Below, piece by piece: positions 13,549 to 15,401 of a DNA stretch of 15,401 nt (the stretch's first letter is position 1; the number at the start of each line of letters is the position of its first letter). Source of the stretch: Thermoplasmata archaeon (GTDB taxonomy: Archaea; Thermoplasmatota; Thermoplasmata; RBG-16-68-12). Location of the stretch: NCBI GenBank assembly GCA_021788795.1, contig JAJYKG010000020.1, positions 1-15,401 of the forward strand, given 5' to 3'. Position numbers and translations under genes: made by a program. Under the pieces are notes generated by a model, which had not been told where the DNA came from, did no database searches, and worked only from the letters and a program-made list of their open reading frames with translations.

Positions 13549-14418
13549 ATGCCCACCGCTTCAGCGCTCGCTCCCCTGGTGAACGTCTACACGATCCGCG
13601 TCGGCCCGCCGAGAACCATCGTCGTGCCGAAGGCGTCTGAGCTCGCGTCCCTCCAAGACGTGGCGGTGAGCGGGACGCTCCTCAAGAAGCAGGTCATTTC
13701 CCTGGACCCCGCGACCGGCCGGCGGACCGTGCGCCTCGGGCAGAACGGCGGCGCCTACGCCATCGAGGCGGACGGGGATCTCCACTTCTGCCTCGGGGTG
13801 AAGCCGCTGCAGCCGCACATCACGTGCGAGGTCCAGCACGCGACGCCCTACCTGTCCACCTTCCAGGGCGCCGTGGGCGGACCGATTACGGCCACCGGCT
13901 ACTTCCGTTGCCTCTTCGAGCACCCCGGCTTCCGCCCCGAGGACGACGCCCACATCTTCGAGATCCACCCGGTCCGCGCCGCGGACCTGGCGGGGCAGGC
14001 GATCCCCTTCGACGTCGGCATCCCGGACCCCGGCTCGATCCATACGTGGCTGTATCCGCACCCCCTGAACATGCAGGACTCAAGGATCCGGGTGGCCTAC
14101 GAGCCCGTCACCGACACGCTGACGTTCACGAACATGGAGGGCGAGGACGAGAACTACGTCCAGGTGGTCGGCGCGGTCAGCGCCATCCACCCCAGCCCGG
14201 GAGGCTCCGCGCCCGGGACCTTCACGTTCACGAGCGGCGACATCGGCCACCCGATCCAGGTCCTCGTCCTCCAGGGCACCCGGGCCGTGGGCCAGCTCGC
14301 GAACCTCACGACCACGAGCATCACCCTCGTCGCCCTGCGCGGCATCGATCTGCGGCAGGCCCTCGCCGGGAGGTACGTCATCCTGCTCCTCGCCATCGAC
14401 ATCCAGCCCGGACCGTGA
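13549..14418 (+). CDS. Unrecognised beta-rich protein, first gene of a two-gene operon
   Basis: 289 aa; I do not recognise a named family. The N-terminal half has GTLLKKQVISLDPATGRRTV, then EADGDLHFCLGV, HITCEVQHA, ATGYFRCLFEHPGFR and AHIFEIHPVRA. That order of short motifs recalls a bacterial module reading roughly 'D-x-D-x-H-L ... I-x-E-x-P ... G-F-F-D-x-x-H-G ... E-L-H-P-V'; the resemblance is from memory and untested. The C-terminal half is beta-rich and hydrophobic (TFTSGDIGHPIQVLVLQGTR, LTTTSITLVALRGIDLRQAL, YVILLLAID). There is no signal peptide or membrane helix. ATG 13549 was chosen from the upstream TATA element. The next gene starts 4 bases after its TGA, so the two are almost certainly translated from one message. 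Confidence 0.75.
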   Translation: MPTASALAPLVNVYTIRVGPPRTIVVPKASELASLQDVAVSGTLLKKQVISLDPATGRRTVRLGQNGGAYAIEADGDLHFCLGVKPLQPHITCEVQHATPYLSTFQGAVGGPITATGYFRCLFEHPGFRPEDDAHIFEIHPVRAADLAGQAIPFDVGIPDPGSIHTWLYPHPLNMQDSRIRVAYEPVTDTLTFTNMEGEDENYVQVVGAVSAIHPSPGGSAPGTFTFTSGDIGHPIQVLVLQGTRAVGQLANLTTTSITLVALRGIDLRQALAGRYVILLLAIDIQPGP

Positions 14419-14422
14419 CCCC

Positions 14423-15355
14423 ATGCCCGCTCTCTGCGCGACCCGCGCGATCAAGAATGCCCGGCACTTGCAGGCGACCGCCCCCGCGATCCTCCCGAAG
14501 GTGGAGCCTGCGGAGGGCTTCGCGAGCCGGGTGCCGCGGGAGCTGCTCGCCCGGCTCCACACCACGGTGCCCCCGAAGGACCTGGAGCGCGTGCCCGGTC
14601 TCGCCGCAGCCCTCGCTCGCTCACCGCCCCCGCGTCCCCGCGCCTCGGCGGCCGAGCCCCTGTTCAACGGCACCCTGGTCTTCGCCGCGGTCAACTTCCG
14701 GACGAGCCAGGATTTCCTCTCTGTCAAGCCCGCGGACCTCGCCGTCGCCATGGACTTCGCCCGCCTGGCCGCCGTCCCGATCTCCCTGTACGCGGGCCAG
14801 TACGGGCCCAACGGGCTGAAGGTCGCCGACAAGGCGGTGCCCCTCGCCGCGAACGCGCCCTCGGGGACCTACAACGACCAGACCCTCCAGGGGTGGGTGA
14901 ACTCCATCGTGAGCGAGAACAAGCTCCCCGCGGATACCTGTGTCGTCATCCTGAACCCTGAGGGCGTCGTGAACACGGACGCGGACCCGAGCCAGGGCGT
15001 CGGCGGCTACCACGGCCTGGCGAACGTGCCGTACTGCTTCGTGAACGTCATGGGGACGGGGTTGACCGTGAAGGACGAGGCGAACCTCTACGCCCTCGCG
15101 CTGAGCCACGAGATCGCAGAGATGACGGTGGACCCACGGGCTGACTTGGGCAACCCTGAGGTCTGCGACGGCTGCGGACCGAATTGTCAGCAGGTCTGGC
15201 TGGACTACTTCGACAACGCGGGCGGATACATCCAGACCCTGCAGACCATCCCGCCGCCGTTCGACTACGCGTTCTTCTTGAATGCGATTGTCCGACCTGC
15301 GTCCGCGACGGCCTGCCCCGCGCCCGGCCCATCGTGCGCCTACGCGCCGCCGTGA
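14423..15355 (+). CDS. Putative metal-binding protein with HEIAE motif, second gene of the operon
   Basis: 310 aa, function not recognised. The first ~75 residues are Ala/Pro-rich without a signal peptide (AALARSPPPRPRASA). The folded part includes LFNGTLVFAAVNFRT, WVNSIVSENKLPADTCVVIL and YHGLANVPYCFVNVMG. It peaks at LALSHEIAEMTVDPRAD (226-242) and NPEVCDGCGPNC (244-255), with H229, E230, E233, D237, E246 and cysteines 248, 251 and 255. The H-E-x-x-E-...-DP-...-E-x-x-D layout recurs in bacterial secreted proteins and in the plant EXORDIUM group, where it looks like a degenerate metallopeptidase site. Zinc binding is inferred and proteolysis unproven, since the third HExxH ligand is missing. 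It follows the upstream gene by four bases (TGA, then ATG 14423). Confidence 0.78.
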   Translation: MPALCATRAIKNARHLQATAPAILPKVEPAEGFASRVPRELLARLHTTVPPKDLERVPGLAAALARSPPPRPRASAAEPLFNGTLVFAAVNFRTSQDFLSVKPADLAVAMDFARLAAVPISLYAGQYGPNGLKVADKAVPLAANAPSGTYNDQTLQGWVNSIVSENKLPADTCVVILNPEGVVNTDADPSQGVGGYHGLANVPYCFVNVMGTGLTVKDEANLYALALSHEIAEMTVDPRADLGNPEVCDGCGPNCQQVWLDYFDNAGGYIQTLQTIPPPFDYAFFLNAIVRPASATACPAPGPSCAYAPP

Positions 15356-15370
15356 GGGCGCGAATCCGAC

Positions 15371-15380
15371 AGGCTTAGGC
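15371..15380 (+). promoter_or_regulatory. Putative TATA box for a gene beyond the right edge
   Basis: AGGCTTAGGC matches the CTTA-type boxes of this window (compare AGGCTTATG at 10231). With 26-30 base spacing the start codon would lie at or just beyond position 15401. Confidence 0.45.
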
Positions 15381-15401
15381 CGCGGGCCGGCTAACGTCCT
15401 C

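Noticed and set aside
1..15401. CRISPR array, tRNA/rRNA genes, insertion sequences, integrase or prophage
   Set aside because: No regularly spaced direct repeats, cloverleaf-like sequences, transposase or integrase motifs were seen in either strand by eye.

Overview
The window is about two-thirds G+C and densely coded. It holds 17 genes, no gene-free stretch longer than about 135 bases, and no rRNA, tRNA, CRISPR array, insertion sequence or integrase that I can see. It looks like a chromosomal segment of a GC-rich archaeon, most likely an uncultivated Thermoplasmatota/Euryarchaeota lineage. Three things point that way: short CTTA-type TATA boxes about 26-35 bases before start codons (leaderless transcription); an archaeosine-pathway radical SAM protein (RaSEA); and a small protein resembling the archaeal DUF5611 family. 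The taxonomic placement is inference. The 16 genes whose ends are visible stop with TGA (13) or TAG (3), never TAA.

Layout. At the left edge, on the minus strand, is an almost complete YcaQ/AlkZ-type winged-helix DNA glycosylase that runs off the window (1-1080). Divergent from it is a rightward group (1216-4279): a YecD-like isochorismatase-fold hydrolase, a COMT/CrtF-type methyltransferase, an AHSA1-type SRPBCC protein and a retinol-dehydrogenase-like SDR. Convergent with these is a leftward RhlE-like DEAD-box helicase (4307-5536). Its promoter lies back to back with that of a saccharopine-dehydrogenase-like oxidoreductase (5652-6812), which is followed by a MocA-like nucleotidyltransferase (6877-7569). 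Next is a leftward block (7580-10149): a CoxG-like SRPBCC protein, the DUF5611-like protein, and an ABC-2 permease overlapping its ATPase by ATGA.

Divergent from the ABC genes is a membrane-anchored PD40/beta-propeller surface protein (10277-11359), split by a single in-frame TAG where a Trp (TGG) would be expected. Convergent with it are an alpha/alpha-toroid (prenyltransferase/squalene-oxidase repeat) protein and RaSEA (11378-13439, minus). The right end is a tightly coupled two-gene unit of unknown function (13549-15355). Its second product carries an HEIAE...CxxCxxxC putative metal site. A further promoter at 15371 faces out of the window.

Most genes are housekeeping or general accessory enzymes that do not form one pathway. 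The coherent units are the ABC transporter pair, the SRPBCC-SDR pair and the right-end two-gene operon. The items most worth a second look are the amber codon in the PD40 gene, the right-end operon, and a ferredoxin-like Cys pattern laid over the Rossmann glycine loop of the saccharopine-dehydrogenase-like protein.
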